Part shown: piece after piece, positions 37,291-46,585 of the stretch
Layout: every line of letters starts with the position of its first letter
Numbering within the stretch: the first letter of the stretch is position 1
From: Bacteroidales bacterium
GTDB lineage: Bacteria; Bacteroidota; Bacteroidia; Bacteroidales; VadinHA17
Length of the DNA stretch: 64,000 nucleotides
Direction: 5' to 3'
Assembly: GCA_029932855.1 (NCBI GenBank)
Contig: JAOZPG010000001.1
Span: 245,084-309,083, forward strand
The notes under the pieces: generated by a model
The model's database searches: none
What the model saw: the letters and a program-made list of their open reading frames with translations, nothing else
Told to the model about the DNA's origin: nothing
Made by a program: the position numbers and the translations under genes

Positions 37291-39543
37291 ATGAAGAAAA
37301 CAAGAAGAGATTTCATTAAAATTTCCGCGGTAGGATCAGGTGGGCTTGCACTGGGTTTAAGTACGATAAAGATTGCTAATGCCAGTGATGGGGAAAATGG
37401 CCTTTTCAAGTCTTCGCATGCCAGGCCGGTTTTGCAGAACAGGTATCCTACCTATTGCGAGGTTTGTTTCTGGAAATGTGCAGCATGGACATATACCGAT
37501 GATAATGGGGAGATAGTTAAGATAATAGGTAATGACGAGGATCCTCATTGTGAGGGAAGGCTGTGTCCGAGGGGAACAGGAGGAGTTGGTATGTATCATG
37601 ATGAGGACCGCCTGAAGAAGCCTCTTATCAGGGTAGAAAAAGATGGAAAACAGGAGTTCAGGGAGGCTTCATGGGAAGAAGCCCTGGACCTGGTGGCCGG
37701 GAAACTTAATAAGCTCAAGGAAGAGCATGGTGCGGAAAGCCTTGCATTATTTTCACATGGTTCAGGAGGGAAGATGATGAGTCATCTGGTTAAAGCATTT
37801 GGCACGACCAGTATTGCAGCTCCTTCATTTGCCCAGTGTCGTGGCCCCAGGGAAGTTGGATTTGCTGCTACATTTGGAGAGACTGTCCTGTCTCCTGAAA
37901 GAACAGATATACGTGATACCAGATGCCTGGTGCTTATTGGATCACATATTGGTGAAAATATGCATAATGGGCAGGTGCAGGAAATGTCGGATGCCATAGA
38001 TAAAGGTGCTACAATTATTACTGTTGATCCCAGGTTTTCAACTGCGGCCAGTAAATCACAATACTGGCTTCCTATTAAGCCGGCAACAGACATGGCACTT
38101 TTACTGGCCTGGATACATGTTATTATATATGAAGGCTTGTATGATAAAGATTATATTGAAAAATATGCTTATGGACTAGATCAGCTGAAACAGCATGTTA
38201 AGAACATGACTCCTGAATGGGCTTATGGTATTACCACCATTGAACCGGATGTAATTCGTAAGACAGCTCATGAGATGGCAGCTGCCTCACCAGCAGTTAT
38301 TATTCACCCCGGAAGACATGTTACCTGGTATGGTGATGATACTCAAAGGTCAAGAGCTATTGCCATATTAAATGCATTGCTTGGTTCATGGGGCAGAAGG
38401 GGAGGCTTTTATAATCCTGAGAAGGTAAACCTGCCTGATTATCCCTCACCCGGGTATCCCAAGCCAAAAAGAACATGGAAAGATGCTTTTCCCGGTCAGT
38501 ATAAATTAGTTGACGAGGTGCTTTCTACAGGAATATGTTATTCCAGCATCCCAAATCCTGATATGGAGTTCAATATAAAGGCATGGATGGTTTACGGAAC
38601 GAATTTGCTTGCTTCTTTACCTGAACAGGAAAAAACAATAGAGGCAATTCAAAACCTTGACTTCCTGGTTGTTATAGATACCATGCCAATGGAGATCACG
38701 GGTTATGCTGATGTTATTTTACCTGAGTGTACTTATCTGGAAAGGTATGATATATTAAGAGCTTCCCCGCACAGGGAACCATATCTTGCTTTAAGAATGC
38801 CTGCCGTAAAACCAAAATACGATTCCAAACCCAATTGGTGGATAGCAAAAGAACTGGGTTCGCGCCTGGGACTTGAAGATTATTTTAAATGGGAAAATAT
38901 TGAAGAGTATCTTGACTGGCAGTTGAAGAAGGTAGGTTCATCACTTGAGGAAATGAAGAAGATAGGTATTAAGAAATTCCCCAGGGAATATGAAGATCTG
39001 TATGCATTGAACGGAGAGGATTTTGAGTTTAATACAAATACGGGAAAGATTGAACTTTATTCCACCGAGCTTGCAAGTGAAGGATTTGATCCATTGCCGA
39101 AATATACTCATCACAGGGAGCCCGATCCGGGTTATTACAGATTGAATTACGGACGTGCACCCATGCATACTTTCAGTCGTACGGCCAATAATCCAAATCT
39201 TACAGACCTGATGGATGAGAATAATGTATGGGTGAATCCTAAAGTTGCCAGTATTTGGGGATTAAAGAACGATCAGTATGTGTATCTAAAGAACCAGGAC
39301 GGAGTTGTAACTTCCTTCCCTGTAAAAATAAGGATAACCGAAAGGATACGCTGGGATTCGGTTTATATGGTTCATGGCTTTGGGCATGCTGATAAAAAAC
39401 TTACACGTGCTTATGGAAAAGGTGCCAGTGATTCGGAAATGATTACAAATGTTAAGATCGACCCTGTTATGGGTGGTACCGGCATGAGAGAGAATTTTGT
39501 GACTTTTATTACTGAGCTTGAAAAAAAGGAGGATAGATCATGA
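37291..39543 (+). CDS. Molybdopterin-dependent oxidoreductase catalytic subunit, PsrA/PhsA-like, Tat-exported
   Basis: Tat-type MKKTRRDFIKISAVGSGGLALG; [4Fe-4S] motif CEVCFWKC...CEGRLCPRG; Mo-ligand region FAQCRGPREVGFAATFG; C-terminal MGGTGMRENFVTF. Confidence 0.9.
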   Translation: MKKTRRDFIKISAVGSGGLALGLSTIKIANASDGENGLFKSSHARPVLQNRYPTYCEVCFWKCAAWTYTDDNGEIVKIIGNDEDPHCEGRLCPRGTGGVGMYHDEDRLKKPLIRVEKDGKQEFREASWEEALDLVAGKLNKLKEEHGAESLALFSHGSGGKMMSHLVKAFGTTSIAAPSFAQCRGPREVGFAATFGETVLSPERTDIRDTRCLVLIGSHIGENMHNGQVQEMSDAIDKGATIITVDPRFSTAASKSQYWLPIKPATDMALLLAWIHVIIYEGLYDKDYIEKYAYGLDQLKQHVKNMTPEWAYGITTIEPDVIRKTAHEMAAASPAVIIHPGRHVTWYGDDTQRSRAIAILNALLGSWGRRGGFYNPEKVNLPDYPSPGYPKPKRTWKDAFPGQYKLVDEVLSTGICYSSIPNPDMEFNIKAWMVYGTNLLASLPEQEKTIEAIQNLDFLVVIDTMPMEITGYADVILPECTYLERYDILRASPHREPYLALRMPAVKPKYDSKPNWWIAKELGSRLGLEDYFKWENIEEYLDWQLKKVGSSLEEMKKIGIKKFPREYEDLYALNGEDFEFNTNTGKIELYSTELASEGFDPLPKYTHHREPDPGYYRLNYGRAPMHTFSRTANNPNLTDLMDENNVWVNPKVASIWGLKNDQYVYLKNQDGVVTSFPVKIRITERIRWDSVYMVHGFGHADKKLTRAYGKGASDSEMITNVKIDPVMGGTGMRENFVTFITELEKKEDRS

Positions 39544-40073
39544 GATATGCAATGGCAATAGACACAAAGAAATGTGTCGGTTGTAGCGACTGTGTTGTCG
39601 CCTGTCAAACAGAGAATAATGTACCTGTAGGTTATTGTCGCGACTGGGTGGTGGAAAGTGTTGCAGGAAGCTATCCCCAGCTTGAGATTGAGATAAGGTC
39701 GGAAAGATGCAATCATTGTGATAATGCTCCTTGTGTGCGTTGTTGTCCCACAGGAGCCAGTCATATCGTTGATGGAGGAGTGGTGCTTGTGGATCCTGTA
39801 AAATGTATTGGCTGTGGGGCCTGTATTGAGGCATGTCCCTATGATGCACGTTATTCACATCCTGACGGACATGTTGATAAATGTACTTTTTGTATTCACA
39901 GGGTTGAAAAGGGGCAGGATCCTGCATGTGTTTCTGTTTGTCCTACAAATTGTATGTACTTCGGTGATCTGGATAATCCCAATTCTGATGTTTCCAAAGC
40001 TCTTGCAACCCGTAAGTATAAGGTGCTGGCACCTGAAGCAGGTACCAAGCCCCAGGTTTATTATTTAGTTTAA
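39540..40073 (+). CDS. 4Fe-4S ferredoxin electron-transfer subunit, PsrB/PhsB-like
   Basis: CVGCSDCVVACQTENNVPVGYCRDWV; CNHCDNAPCVRCCPTGA; CIGCGACIEACPYDARY; CTFCIHRVEKGQDPACVSVCPTNCMYFGD. Confidence 0.93.
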   Translation: MRYAMAIDTKKCVGCSDCVVACQTENNVPVGYCRDWVVESVAGSYPQLEIEIRSERCNHCDNAPCVRCCPTGASHIVDGGVVLVDPVKCIGCGACIEACPYDARYSHPDGHVDKCTFCIHRVEKGQDPACVSVCPTNCMYFGDLDNPNSDVSKALATRKYKVLAPEAGTKPQVYYLV

Positions 40074-40101
40074 GCAATATCCCAATAAAAAATAATTTGT
40101 T

Positions 40102-41043
40102 ATGAACGAAGAATTGATAATTAGTGGCAGAATGAACCCGGGGATTGATCCTTACTTACATGTATGGCACTGGCCAATCCCAACTTATCTTTTTCTTGGA
40201 GGGCTGGCTGCAGGCATATTGTTTTTTTCTGGTTTATACTATATACTGGGAAAAGAAAAGCAATTACCAACAGCTGTAAAATGGGCTTCTTTTCTTGCAG
40301 CTCCTGCCCTTGTAGTGGGCTTGTTTTTTCTTTTCATTGATCTGACCCACAAACTTTACTTCTGGCAGTTATATACAACAATTAGGCTTACATCTCCCAT
40401 GTCATGGGGCGCCTGGACACTTATGTTCATTACTCCACTGGCCTTTATCTGGAGTGCTACATACTTAAGGGAACTGGTGCCAAAATGGGACTGGAAGTTA
40501 AAGATCTTATGGAATTTCGAGGCGCTTGCGATTAAATACCGTACTCCCATCGCCTGGGTAATTATGCTCCTGGCAGTGATTCTTGGTATTTATACCGGTA
40601 TATTATTATCGGCATTTAATGCCAGGCCATTATGGAATACCTCCCTGCTTGGTCCCTTATTTTTAACATCGGGACTCTCAGCGGGAGCTGCTACAATTAT
40701 GTGGATGTCAAAAGATCATGCCGAACGTAGTCTTTTCAGTAAGATAGATCTGATACTGATAGGAGTGGAGCTGTTCTTTATTATTCATTTGTTTATGGGC
40801 TTCCTGGCTTCTACAGAGGTGCAGATACAGGCTGCTCAATTATTCCTTGGAGGGGAGTTTACTGTTTCATTCTGGGTATTCGTAATTATTATGGGCCTTA
40901 TCTTTCCTGCCCTGCTTGAAGTACTAGAATTACGAGGATTTAAAGTACCTGTTTTTATTCCTGCAGGACTTATACTTTTCGGGGGATTGATGTTAAGGTT
41001 TATTATGGTTGAAGCAGGACAGCTTACACGATATTTATATTAA
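40102..41043 (+). CDS. NrfD/PsrC-like membrane subunit
   Basis: HVWHWPIPTYLFLGGLAAGILFFSGLYY and multi-TM topology, directly after PsrB-like gene. Confidence 0.92.
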   Translation: MNEELIISGRMNPGIDPYLHVWHWPIPTYLFLGGLAAGILFFSGLYYILGKEKQLPTAVKWASFLAAPALVVGLFFLFIDLTHKLYFWQLYTTIRLTSPMSWGAWTLMFITPLAFIWSATYLRELVPKWDWKLKILWNFEALAIKYRTPIAWVIMLLAVILGIYTGILLSAFNARPLWNTSLLGPLFLTSGLSAGAATIMWMSKDHAERSLFSKIDLILIGVELFFIIHLFMGFLASTEVQIQAAQLFLGGEFTVSFWVFVIIMGLIFPALLEVLELRGFKVPVFIPAGLILFGGLMLRFIMVEAGQLTRYLY

Positions 41044-41064
41044 GCAACATTAAAGTGCAATAAT

Positions 41065-41601
41065 ATGCAAACAAAAGACATGGAAGAAAGGAGTAAACAA
41101 TTCATAAATCCCTATCTGGGAGGGGTGATGCTTGGCTTGTTGTTATTATTAACAATTTATATAACAGGCAGGGGGCTTGGGGCAAGCGGAGCTGTGAAAA
41201 GCACCGTAGTTACTGCTGTTGATAAAATTGCTCCGGCTTATGCTGAAAAGCAGGCTTATTACAGCAAGTTCCTGAGCGATGATCATCATCCTATGAACAA
41301 CTGGCTGGTATTTGAGACCATAGGTATTTTTGCAGGAGCTTTTTTATCGGGATTATTTGCCGGCAGGATTAAGAAATTCAGAGTTGAACATTCTCCTAAT
41401 ATAACGGCCAGGACAAGACTGATCTTTGCCTCCCTGGGGGGTGTGTTCTTTGGTGTAGGTTCGCAGTTTGGAAGGGGCTGTTCCAGCGGGGCTGCTATGA
41501 GTGGTACAGCTACTTTTGCCCTTGCAGGATTTTTAACCCTCTTATTGATGTTTGGTGTGGGTTACCTAATTGCTTACTTTTTCAGGAAGCTCTGGATTTA
41601 A
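41065..41601 (+). CDS. YeeE/YedE family half-transporter (first of pair)
   Basis: GGVFFGVGSQFGRGCSSGAAMSGTATFALAGFLTLLLMFGVGYLIAY motif. Confidence 0.85.
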   Translation: MQTKDMEERSKQFINPYLGGVMLGLLLLLTIYITGRGLGASGAVKSTVVTAVDKIAPAYAEKQAYYSKFLSDDHHPMNNWLVFETIGIFAGAFLSGLFAGRIKKFRVEHSPNITARTRLIFASLGGVFFGVGSQFGRGCSSGAAMSGTATFALAGFLTLLLMFGVGYLIAYFFRKLWI

Positions 41602-41628
41602 AATATAAACGATATATAAATATTTATT

Positions 41629-42219
41629 ATGGGACCATTAATAACACAGGGAATAATTAATCCGGAATGGAATTTTGTAATTGCCCTTGTCATTGGCATA
41701 GCCTTTGGTTATATACTTGAGGCCAGTGGTTTTTCATCTTCAAGAAAAATTGCAGGCGTATTTTACGGTTATGATTTTACGGTTTTAAGGGTATTTATGA
41801 CAGCCGTGGTTGTGGCTATGGTAGGCCTGGTTTATTTCAATTATATGGGCTGGATAGACCTTAGCCTGATATTTATTTTACCCACTTTTATGAAATCGGT
41901 GATCGTTGGCGGAGTACTTATGGGCTTTGGATTTGTTCTGGGTGGTTACTGTCCGGGAACCAGCTTTACAGGTATAGTTATTGGTAAGTTGGATGCCCTG
42001 TTTTTTACAGGGGGATTGCTTATAGGGGTATTTATCTTTTCTTCAATTTTCCCATGGATAGAAGCTATCTATTATGGAGGAGAAATGGGAGCTGTTACTG
42101 TAACTGAAGCATTAGGGATTTCAAGGGGGCTGTTTACATTTCTGTTTGTAATAGCCAGCCTTCTGGCTTTTATATTTACTTCATTAATACAATCAAAGCA
42201 GAAAAAGACAGATCTGTAA
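41629..42219 (+). CDS. YeeE/YedE family half-transporter (second of pair)
   Basis: FGYILEASGFSSSRKIAGVFYG; GGVLMGFGFVLGGYCPGTSFTGIVIGKLDALFFTGGLLIG. Confidence 0.85.
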   Translation: MGPLITQGIINPEWNFVIALVIGIAFGYILEASGFSSSRKIAGVFYGYDFTVLRVFMTAVVVAMVGLVYFNYMGWIDLSLIFILPTFMKSVIVGGVLMGFGFVLGGYCPGTSFTGIVIGKLDALFFTGGLLIGVFIFSSIFPWIEAIYYGGEMGAVTVTEALGISRGLFTFLFVIASLLAFIFTSLIQSKQKKTDL

Positions 42220-42230
42220 AAACTAATACC

Positions 42231-42863
42231 ATGAATAAAACATATTTTGTATTGATATTTATATTATTTGCTCTTGGCCTTGGGGCATTATTCCTGCCTG
42301 AAACACAGCACAATAAAGAAAGATCACCCAGGGAGCTTTTCCTCGCTATGAATAATCCTTCCAGGTTTGTAACTACCGACCAGGTTGCAAAAAAGATCAT
42401 TGAGGCAGATCCTACGCTTTTCCTTATTGATACAAGGCCATTCGATCAGTATGAATCTTATTCCCTTCCGGGGGCTGTAAATATTCCTCTGGAAAAATTA
42501 TTAGATACAAATGGTCTAATTTTTTCTGAATGGATGGATTACCTGGATATTGAGGGAGTGAATGCAGTGTTTTTCTCAAATTCAGATATTACAGCCGACC
42601 AGGTATGGGTAATATGTTCAAGACAGGGAATAGATAACTTGTATGTTATGAAAGGAGGACTGAACTATTGGGTGGAAACAATTCTGAAACCTGAAAAACC
42701 TGTTCAGTCAGCACCTTCTGAAGATTTTGCACTTTATGACTTTAGAAAGGGAGCATCACAATTTTTCGGTGCAGGTACTATTAGTATTGAGGCGGAAGTT
42801 ATTTCTGAGCCGGTGCCAAGGATGAGGAAGAAGAAAAAGACTGTGGCTTCGGGGGGGTGTTAG
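42231..42863 (+). CDS. Membrane-anchored rhodanese-like protein without an obvious catalytic Cys; C-terminal KKKKTVASGGC
   Basis: FLIDTRPFDQYESYSLPGAVNIPLEKL...VFFSNSDITADQVWVICSRQGIDNLYVMKGGLNYW; tail RMRKKKKTVASGGC*. Confidence 0.85.
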   Translation: MNKTYFVLIFILFALGLGALFLPETQHNKERSPRELFLAMNNPSRFVTTDQVAKKIIEADPTLFLIDTRPFDQYESYSLPGAVNIPLEKLLDTNGLIFSEWMDYLDIEGVNAVFFSNSDITADQVWVICSRQGIDNLYVMKGGLNYWVETILKPEKPVQSAPSEDFALYDFRKGASQFFGAGTISIEAEVISEPVPRMRKKKKTVASGGC

Positions 42864-42898
42864 TAGAATTTTAAGTTTTAAATCAATTATTTAAGATC

Positions 42899-43537
42899 AT
42901 GTTTCATGCAAATAATTCAAAGCGCTTAACAATTACGGCAATAGCTTTTGTACTAATTATTATTGTCGGATTGATAACTATGCACAAGCCCGAGCATATA
43001 TACAAGCTTAACCCGGCAGACCTTGTTGAGAGCATAATGATGAAGGATGGAGAGCTAACGCCCGGGAAAGCTGTTTACTATGCAGAAGAAAGCAATCCTG
43101 ATTTTGTGTTTATAGATATCAGGAATCAGTATGAATTTATTAAAGGGCATATACCTAATGCAATAAATATTCCTCTTACCGAACTGCTTTCAAAGGCAAC
43201 TCTAAAACAGTTTGATAAGTATTCTGAAGACAGTGTAACCATAGTTATATATGGCAACAGCCAGACGGATGCAAACGCACCCTGGATGATTTTGAAACAG
43301 CTTGCTTATCCGGATGTAAAAATCCTGCTTGGTGGATTTGATTATTACTCTAAAGACCATGCAGAGACAGGTGATACGGCCGGGATGCCTGAATATTATG
43401 TAGAGATCCCCAAATATGATTATGCAGCCATAGCAGCTGAAACATCATCAGGGGATGTTACCGGGCAGGACGTAAAAGCCGAACCGGTATTGCCTGTCAG
43501 GAAGAAAAAGAAAACAGTGGCTTCAGGAGGATGCTGA
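42899..43537 (+). CDS. Membrane-anchored rhodanese-like protein without an obvious catalytic Cys; C-terminal KKKKTVASGGC
   Basis: FVFIDIRNQYEFIKGHIPNAINIPLTEL...VTIVIYGNSQTDANAPWMILKQLAYPDVKILLGGFDYY; tail VRKKKKTVASGGC*. Confidence 0.85.
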   Translation: MFHANNSKRLTITAIAFVLIIIVGLITMHKPEHIYKLNPADLVESIMMKDGELTPGKAVYYAEESNPDFVFIDIRNQYEFIKGHIPNAINIPLTELLSKATLKQFDKYSEDSVTIVIYGNSQTDANAPWMILKQLAYPDVKILLGGFDYYSKDHAETGDTAGMPEYYVEIPKYDYAAIAAETSSGDVTGQDVKAEPVLPVRKKKKTVASGGC

Positions 43538-43540
43538 TAT

Positions 43541-44719
43541 TCAGCATTTATTAAGCGCCTGTTCAAGATCGGCAAGCTGATCCTCAACATTTTCAATTCC
43601 CACGGCTAACCTTACCAGTCCGTCACTTATGCCGGCCTTTATTCTTTCTTCGCGGGGGACGGCAGAGTGTGTCATGGATGCAGGATGCTGGATAAGTGTT
43701 TCTACCCCACCAAGTGAAACGGCCAGCAAGGCCAGCTTCATATTATCCATAAGGGTCTCGCCGGCTTTTAATCCTCCCTTGAGACCAAAGCTTATCATTG
43801 TCCCAAATCCCCTCATCTGTTGTTTGGCAAGTTCATGCTGGGGATGAGATTTTAGTCCCGGGTATTTTACCCATTCAAGCTTGGGATGCTTCTCCAACCA
43901 GGAAGCGATTATGGCAGCAGACTCCTGTGCTTTTTCAATTCTTATTGAAAGGGTTTTAACACCCCTGAGAACCATATATGCCTGGTGTGGATCCATGTTA
44001 AAGCCAAGATTTACCATCATGGGTCTTACCTTTTTATATAATTCTTCAGTCTTAGTTATAATTATCCCGCCAACTATATCGGCATGACCGTTAATAAACT
44101 TTGTGACTGAATGAAAAGAGATATCCGCACCCAGGTCAAGCGGACTTTGCAGGTAAGGGCTTGAAAAAGTATTGTCCACCACCAGTATCATATTATGTTG
44201 TTTTGCAATTTGTGCACATGCTTTTATATCTGACAACTGCATTGTAGGATTTGAAGGGGTTTCGAGATAAAGCATTTTGGTATTCGGCTTGATATGGCTG
44301 ATGATGTTTTCTATTGAAGAAGTATCAACATAACTTGATTCCACACCAAATTTTGAAAAATATTTTTCCATTATCACTCTTGATGGTCCGTAAACCGAAG
44401 CTGTACTTATCATATGGCTGCCCTGCTCCAGTATGCCCATATATATAGATGTTACGGCTCCCATTCCAGAGGAGGTGGCAATTGCACCGTATCCGTTTTC
44501 AAGAGCTGCAATATTATTCTCAAGTGCTTTAATTGTAGGATTGGCAATGCGGGTATAAATATATCCTTCTTCCTTTCCGGCAAAGCGGTCAGCACCTTGC
44601 TTTGCACTACGGAATGCAAACGTTGAACTTTGGTAAATAGGTACATTGGCACTTCCAAACTGGTCTATATCAATTCCGCCATGTACCATTTTCGTATTAA
44701 ATCCGGCTTTTTTATCCAT
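43541..44719 (-). CDS. Cys/Met metabolism PLP enzyme; methionine gamma-lyase or cystathionine gamma-lyase
   Basis: MVHGGIDIDQFGSANVPIYQSSTFAFRSAKQGADRFAGKEEGYIYTRIANPT; PLP lysine SVTKFINGHADIVGG. Confidence 0.92.
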   Translation of the reverse strand: MDKKAGFNTKMVHGGIDIDQFGSANVPIYQSSTFAFRSAKQGADRFAGKEEGYIYTRIANPTIKALENNIAALENGYGAIATSSGMGAVTSIYMGILEQGSHMISTASVYGPSRVIMEKYFSKFGVESSYVDTSSIENIISHIKPNTKMLYLETPSNPTMQLSDIKACAQIAKQHNMILVVDNTFSSPYLQSPLDLGADISFHSVTKFINGHADIVGGIIITKTEELYKKVRPMMVNLGFNMDPHQAYMVLRGVKTLSIRIEKAQESAAIIASWLEKHPKLEWVKYPGLKSHPQHELAKQQMRGFGTMISFGLKGGLKAGETLMDNMKLALLAVSLGGVETLIQHPASMTHSAVPREERIKAGISDGLVRLAVGIENVEDQLADLEQALNKC

Positions 44720-44746
44720 TTTTTTAAAAAAATTATAGTTAAGTAA

Positions 44747-45499
44747 TCATGTCTTGTTCTTTATATGTTTGGCAAGGCTGTTGGCAAAAACAAAATCATT
44801 AAGGTCATGGTTATCAGAATCCAGTATCTCGTTTCTGGTTCCTTCCCAGCATTTTTTACCCTTGAAGATAAAAACTACTTTTTCACCTATTTCCATGACC
44901 GAATTCATATCGTGGGTATTTACTACAGTGGTAATATTAAATTCCCTGGTGATTTCTTGTATCAGTGCATCAATAAGAATAGCTGTTTTAGGATCAAGAC
45001 CTGAATTGGGTTCATCACAGAAGAGATATTTCGGGTTTAGGGCTATGGCCCGGGCAAGTGCTACTCTTTTTTGCATTCCCCCGCTTATTTCAGCCGGGAA
45101 AAGATGACCGGCATTTTCAATATTTACCCTCTCCAGGCAAAAGTGTGCCCTGTCAAGTTTTTCATCATAAGAGTCAGTTGTAAACATGTCCAAAGGATAC
45201 ATTACATTTTCAATTACCGTTGCAGAGTCAAACAAGGCCCCTCCCTGGAACATCATTCCCACCTTCTGTCGTATTTTCTTCTTTTCTTTAAAGGCAAGAT
45301 CGCTAAAGACGATATCATCATAGAGTATTTTCCCTTGGTCAGGATCAATAAGACCTATTAAACTTTTAAGCAATACAGTTTTTCCCGAACCACTCTGTCC
45401 TATTACAAGATTGGTTTTCCCGGGATCGAATTTAACAGAAACATCATCCAGCACTTTTAGCTTTCCAAAAGACTTGGAAATATTTATTGCTTCTATCAT
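44747..45499 (-). CDS. ABC transporter ATP-binding protein, MlaF-like
   Basis: Walker A GQSGSGKTVLLKSLIGL; signature ISGGMQKRVALARAIALNPKYLFCDEPNSGLDP. Confidence 0.9.
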   Translation of the reverse strand: MIEAINISKSFGKLKVLDDVSVKFDPGKTNLVIGQSGSGKTVLLKSLIGLIDPDQGKILYDDIVFSDLAFKEKKKIRQKVGMMFQGGALFDSATVIENVMYPLDMFTTDSYDEKLDRAHFCLERVNIENAGHLFPAEISGGMQKRVALARAIALNPKYLFCDEPNSGLDPKTAILIDALIQEITREFNITTVVNTHDMNSVMEIGEKVVFIFKGKKCWEGTRNEILDSDNHDLNDFVFANSLAKHIKNKT

Positions 45500-46236
45500 G
45501 ACAGAAGAAGTTGAGTGAGGATAACATTAAATATGAGTATGACAATACTGCTGTATACCACTGCTTTTGTGCTGGCTCTGCCAACTTCTATAGAGCCTCC
45601 AGATGCGAAATATCCATGAAAAGATGAAACGGATGTTATAATAAAGGCAAAGAAAACAGTTTTGACCATAGCATATGTAATATAATAGGGTATGAAAGCA
45701 TATTGAATACCAATAATGAAATATTCAGAAGAAACCACACCGGTTGCAATAACTGCTATCCAGCCACCAGTAACTCCAACTATGATACTTATTGCAGTTA
45801 AAATAGGGTTAAAGAACAGGGCCGCAATAATTTTGGGCAGTATGAGATAGCTGGCCGAATTAACGCCCATGATCTCAAGGGCATCTATTTGTTCACTTAC
45901 TCTCATGGTTCCTAATTCGGATGCTATATTTGATCCTACTTTCCCGGCAAGAATAAGGGCTATCATTGTGGATGAGAACTCAAGCATCATAGAGTCGCGG
46001 CATCCCAGTCCAATCAGATATTTCGGTAGTAAGGGATTTTCAGTATTATAAGCAGTTTGCAGGGTAATAACAGCACCCATAAAGGCAGAGATGATTATTA
46101 CTATACCTATGGAATTGATACCCAAAGACTGAATTTCCTTAACAATTTGTTTATAATAGACACTTTTTTTTTCGGGCTTTGCAAATACTTTGGATAGTAA
46201 TATGAAATAACTGCCTATTTGTGATAAAATATTCAT
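45496..46236 (-). CDS. MlaE-type ABC transporter permease
   Basis: GAVITLQTAYN...SSTMIALILAGKVGSNIASELGTMRVSEQIDALEIMGVNSASYLILPKI. Confidence 0.93.
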   Translation of the reverse strand: MNILSQIGSYFILLSKVFAKPEKKSVYYKQIVKEIQSLGINSIGIVIIISAFMGAVITLQTAYNTENPLLPKYLIGLGCRDSMMLEFSSTMIALILAGKVGSNIASELGTMRVSEQIDALEIMGVNSASYLILPKIIAALFFNPILTAISIIVGVTGGWIAVIATGVVSSEYFIIGIQYAFIPYYITYAMVKTVFFAFIITSVSSFHGYFASGGSIEVGRASTKAVVYSSIVILIFNVILTQLLLS

Positions 46237-46585
46237 TTTTTGCTACTGCTTAACAAAATTAGTAATTTTTTTCCCCTTCTTTGAGATATATTTGTTTTTA
46301 AAGTAAATAAAACTTGGGTGTGTGGCGACAACTTTCATAATAAGTGACGAGCTTATAAGAAACATCAGCTTGTGAATAAGCAGCTCAATTTGTAATCAAA
46401 TTAACCATTATGTTGATTTGTTCGGAATGAATATATACCTATAATTAAAGCAAACTTAAATAATGATTTATCCGTATAATTAAAATAGTAAACATAAATA
46501 TTGAAACGAACATTAATAAATTTAATTGATTACTTTTCAGCAAACTTCGATTAATCTTATTAGTTAATTATAAAAATTTAAACGC

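Noticed and set aside
39411-39927. Minus-strand ORFs of 117 and 129 aa over the PsrA/PsrB-like genes
   Set aside because: His/Cys/Tyr-rich translations are the mirror of Fe-S coding sequence on the other strand; no initiation signal or homology.
46237-46585. About 350-bp intergenic region upstream of the mannose-1-phosphate guanylyltransferase gene
   Set aside because: AT-rich without strong hairpin, repeat or RNA family signature; no claim can be supported.
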